DNA from: Streptomyces flavofungini
GTDB taxonomy: Bacteria; Actinomycetota; Actinomycetes; Streptomycetales; Streptomycetaceae
DNA: 64,000 bases
Direction of reading: 5' to 3'
NCBI RefSeq assembly: GCF_030388665.1
Contig: NZ_CP128846.1
Coordinates: 248,001 to 312,000, forward strand
The position numbers were made by a program, and so were the translations under genes. The notes beneath the pieces were generated by a model, which did no database searches, was not told the origin of the DNA, and was given only the letters and a program-made list of their open reading frames with translations. Shown piece after piece: positions 62,202-64,000 of the stretch (its first letter is position 1; the number at the start of each line of letters is the position of its first letter).

Positions 62202-64000
62202 TTACGCCTGGCTCACACGACGGGGGCCGCGGTGGGTACGCCGACGCGGTACGGCGATGACCACCAGGCCGATGTCGTCGTGGCGGCGCCCGCCGAGCCA
62301 GTCGGCGACGAGCATCTGCACCCGCTCGGCGATCGCCTCCGGCGGCTGCCCCGCGCACTCCGCGAGCGCCGCCCGCAGACGCTCCTCGCCGAACTGGTCG
62401 GTCCCGAGCGGTCCGCCCTTGGCCTCGGTGACGCCGTCGGAGTACATCAGGCAGGCCTCTCCGGGGCGCAGCGTCGTCTCGTACGTCTGCGTGAACACCT
62501 CGGGCAGGGCGCCGATGAGGGTGCCGTGGGTCGGGGCGGCGAGCACGTCGCCGGCGCGCCGGACGATGAGCGGCGGCGGATGCCCGGCGCTGGTAAGCCG
62601 CAGGGCGACGGCGCTGCCGCGACGGCGGACCGAGGCGAGCACGAGCGTCGCGAAGCGGCTGTGGTCCGTGCCGAGCAGGGCTGTGTTCAGGGCGCGCAGG
62701 AGCCGCTGGTGGTCCGGTTCGAGCTGGTGCAGGGCGCGCAGCGTGGTGCGGATCTTCCCGGCGAGGGCGGCGGCCTCCAGGCCCTTGCCGCAGACGTCGC
62801 CGAGGGCGACGTGGGTCTCGCCGCCGGCCTCGGGCGCGGCGCTGATGTCGACGAAGTCGCCGCTGACGCCGAGTTCGCCGTCCGCGGGGCGATGTCCGAC
62901 CGCGTACTCGACGCCGTCCAGGCGGCGCGGTCCGGGGCGGAGCGTGTCCTGGGTGAGCAGTTCGGTCACGGCGGCCTGCTCGGCGTGCAGGGTCGCGGCG
63001 GACAGGGCGGCCGCGGCGCGGGCGGAGAAGAGGCGGGCGAGGGCCTCGTCGTGCTCGGTGAAGGGCTCCGCCCCGGCACGGCGCATCAGGACGAGCGCGC
63101 CGAGGGGCGTGCCGTGCCCCGGCAGCGGTGTGACCATGAGCGCGCCCGGGGCCATCGAACGGCCGGGCACGCCGCTGGAGTCGGGGAGGCCCGGTGAGCC
63201 GCTGCCCGCGGGCGGCCGCGACCTGTCCGGGGCGGCCGCACCACCCGAGGAGCCCGAATCACCCGACGGGCCCGAGCCACCCGAGGGCTCCGGGCCCGCC
63301 GAGGATGCCGGCCCCGCCGAGGACCCCGCCCCCTCCCCGCGCCCCCACCCCTCGAAGGCCCCGCCCACCATCCACGGCGGCACAGCGGCCGGGTCGAGCC
63401 ACCGCGCGGGCACGGGCGGGAAACCCTGCAGCGCCTCCGCGAGACCCGGTACGTCGGCGGGGTCACCGGGGAGCCGTCCGTGCGTGACCTCTCCGTCGCG
63501 GCGGGCGGCGGCCACCGGAGGGCGTGCGCCCCGGCCCGCGCCGACGACCACGGCCGCGTCGGCCAGGTGCCGCGCGGCGAGGCGGGCCGTACTCCCCCTG
63601 CACTCCTGGGGGTCGAGGCGGGCGAACAGCTCGTCGGAGACGTCGGCGAGGAAGCGGGCGCGCTCGGTCTGCGGCGTGGTGTGCGGGGCGGGATCGTCGC
63701 GCAGCCACCACAGGACACCCTCGGCGTCGTCCGCGGCGGCGGAGGAAGCCCGCAGCGCGCGACCGGCCACCGCCCCGGCTGCCTCGCGGTCACGGCGCGC
63801 GTGCGCGTCGGCGAGCCAGGACGGGGCGTGCCGCGCCAGAAAGGCGCCCGCTCCGACGCCGGGGAGCAGGGCGGTCGCCGCGGAGTTGACCCACCGGACG
63901 CGTCCGTCGGCTCCAGCCAGGAGAAGGGGCCACGGCGCGGACTGCAGGGCGGCGTTCACCGCCTGCGCGGTGGGCTGCTGCCTCGGGGTCCTGGTGTCTC
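62202..64000 (-). CDS. PAS/GAF/PP2C (SpoIIE-type) serine phosphatase, 5' end outside the window
   Basis: Signalling phosphatase of the RsbU class. The frame is open to the right edge (TPRQQPTAQAVNAALQSAPW before the GTG at 63959), so the N-terminus continues outside. Order: PAS-like LLLAGADGRVRWVNSAATAL, a GAF-like region with a Pro/Ser/Gly-rich insert (SGGSGPSGDSGSSGG), then the PP2C domain: ELGVSGDFVDISAAPEAGGE, ALGDVCGKGLEAAALAGKIR, LMYSDGVTEAKGGPLG, GGRRHDDIGLVVIAV (metal Asp residues in GD, DG and DD). It would dephosphorylate the STAS protein and release the sigma factor. Confidence 0.9.
   Translation of the reverse strand, partial: DTRTPRQQPTAQAVNAALQSAPWPLLLAGADGRVRWVNSAATALLPGVGAGAFLARHAPSWLADAHARRDREAAGAVAGRALRASSAAADDAEGVLWWLRDDPAPHTTPQTERARFLADVSDELFARLDPQECRGSTARLAARHLADAAVVVGAGRGARPPVAAARRDGEVTHGRLPGDPADVPGLAEALQGFPPVPARWLDPAAVPPWMVGGAFEGWGRGEGAGSSAGPASSAGPEPSGGSGPSGDSGSSGGAAAPDRSRPPAGSGSPGLPDSSGVPGRSMAPGALMVTPLPGHGTPLGALVLMRRAGAEPFTEHDEALARLFSARAAAALSAATLHAEQAAVTELLTQDTLRPGPRRLDGVEYAVGHRPADGELGVSGDFVDISAAPEAGGETHVALGDVCGKGLEAAALAGKIRTTLRALHQLEPDHQRLLRALNTALLGTDHSRFATLVLASVRRRGSAVALRLTSAGHPPPLIVRRAGDVLAAPTHGTLIGALPEVFTQTYETTLRPGEACLMYSDGVTEAKGGPLGTDQFGEERLRAALAECAGQPPEAIAERVQMLVADWLGGRRHDDIGLVVIAVPRRRTHRGPRRVSQA

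Overview
The window is high-GC actinobacterial DNA and is most likely from a Streptomyces. The support is strongly G/C-biased third codon positions, frequent GTG starts, many TetR/MarR/SARP/ECF regulators, several secreted and lipoprotein genes, DmdR- and DasR-like operators, and a partner-switching sigma module. No rRNA, tRNA, CRISPR array, transposase or phage gene was seen.

Layout. 1-2.9 kb: a ferric-siderophore binding lipoprotein (cut by the left edge) and a divergent ABC ATPase share an iron box, followed by a fructosamine-kinase-like protein. 2.9-8.4 kb: a GlxA-type regulator coupled to an HD hydrolase, a sirtuin ending on the same four bases as a GNAT acetyltransferase, and small secreted proteins. 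8.4-21.4 kb: secreted carbohydrate/ester-active enzymes (GH5, a PA14/propeller/CBM/DUF1080-like giant, an alpha/beta hydrolase), a TetR/NmrA pair with a double operator, a NUDIX/2H-phosphoesterase pair, an IMPase with altered metal ligands, and a Rieske oxygenase. 21.5-29.7 kb: a GH3 N-acetylglucosaminidase with DasR-like sites, then a tight five-gene operon (Fe(II)/2-oxoglutarate oxygenase, glycosyltransferase-like protein, fold-III PLP decarboxylase, GNAT, MFS exporter) that looks like a compact, unfamiliar biosynthetic cluster. 30-45 kb: a hexapeptide acetyltransferase, an AfsR-like SARP divergent from a drug-efflux MFS with 11-bp-spaced direct repeats, an ECF sigma operon with a hidden 29-residue membrane peptide, an S41 protease, a CAP-domain protein, a broken NB-ARC/TPR gene, and a GAPDH/MarR pair around a palindrome.

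45.8-53.6 kb: two adjacent giant genes (1240 and 1377 codons, 2 bp apart) encode proteins of no family I recognise, followed by a frameshifted secreted serine protease. With the five-gene operon, this pair is the best candidate for an undescribed system. 54-57 kb: an RsbW-like ATPase ending inside a 28-bp-arm perfect hairpin, and an ABC-F ribosome-protection gene behind a leaderless seven-codon leader peptide, then an 8-bp tandem repeat and a truncated phosphotransferase remnant.

57-64 kb: a stress-type sigma factor (SigB/SigF class), a degenerate alpha/beta-hydrolase-like gene, a cobalamin-binding regulator, an RsbW-like ATPase, a STAS anti-anti-sigma and a PAS/GAF/PP2C phosphatase (cut by the right edge). 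These are the parts of an RsbU-RsbV-RsbW type partner-switching network, here joined by a B12-binding protein. Several genes lack a Shine-Dalgarno and carry a TANNNT hexamer 6-8 nt before the start, implying frequent leaderless transcripts.
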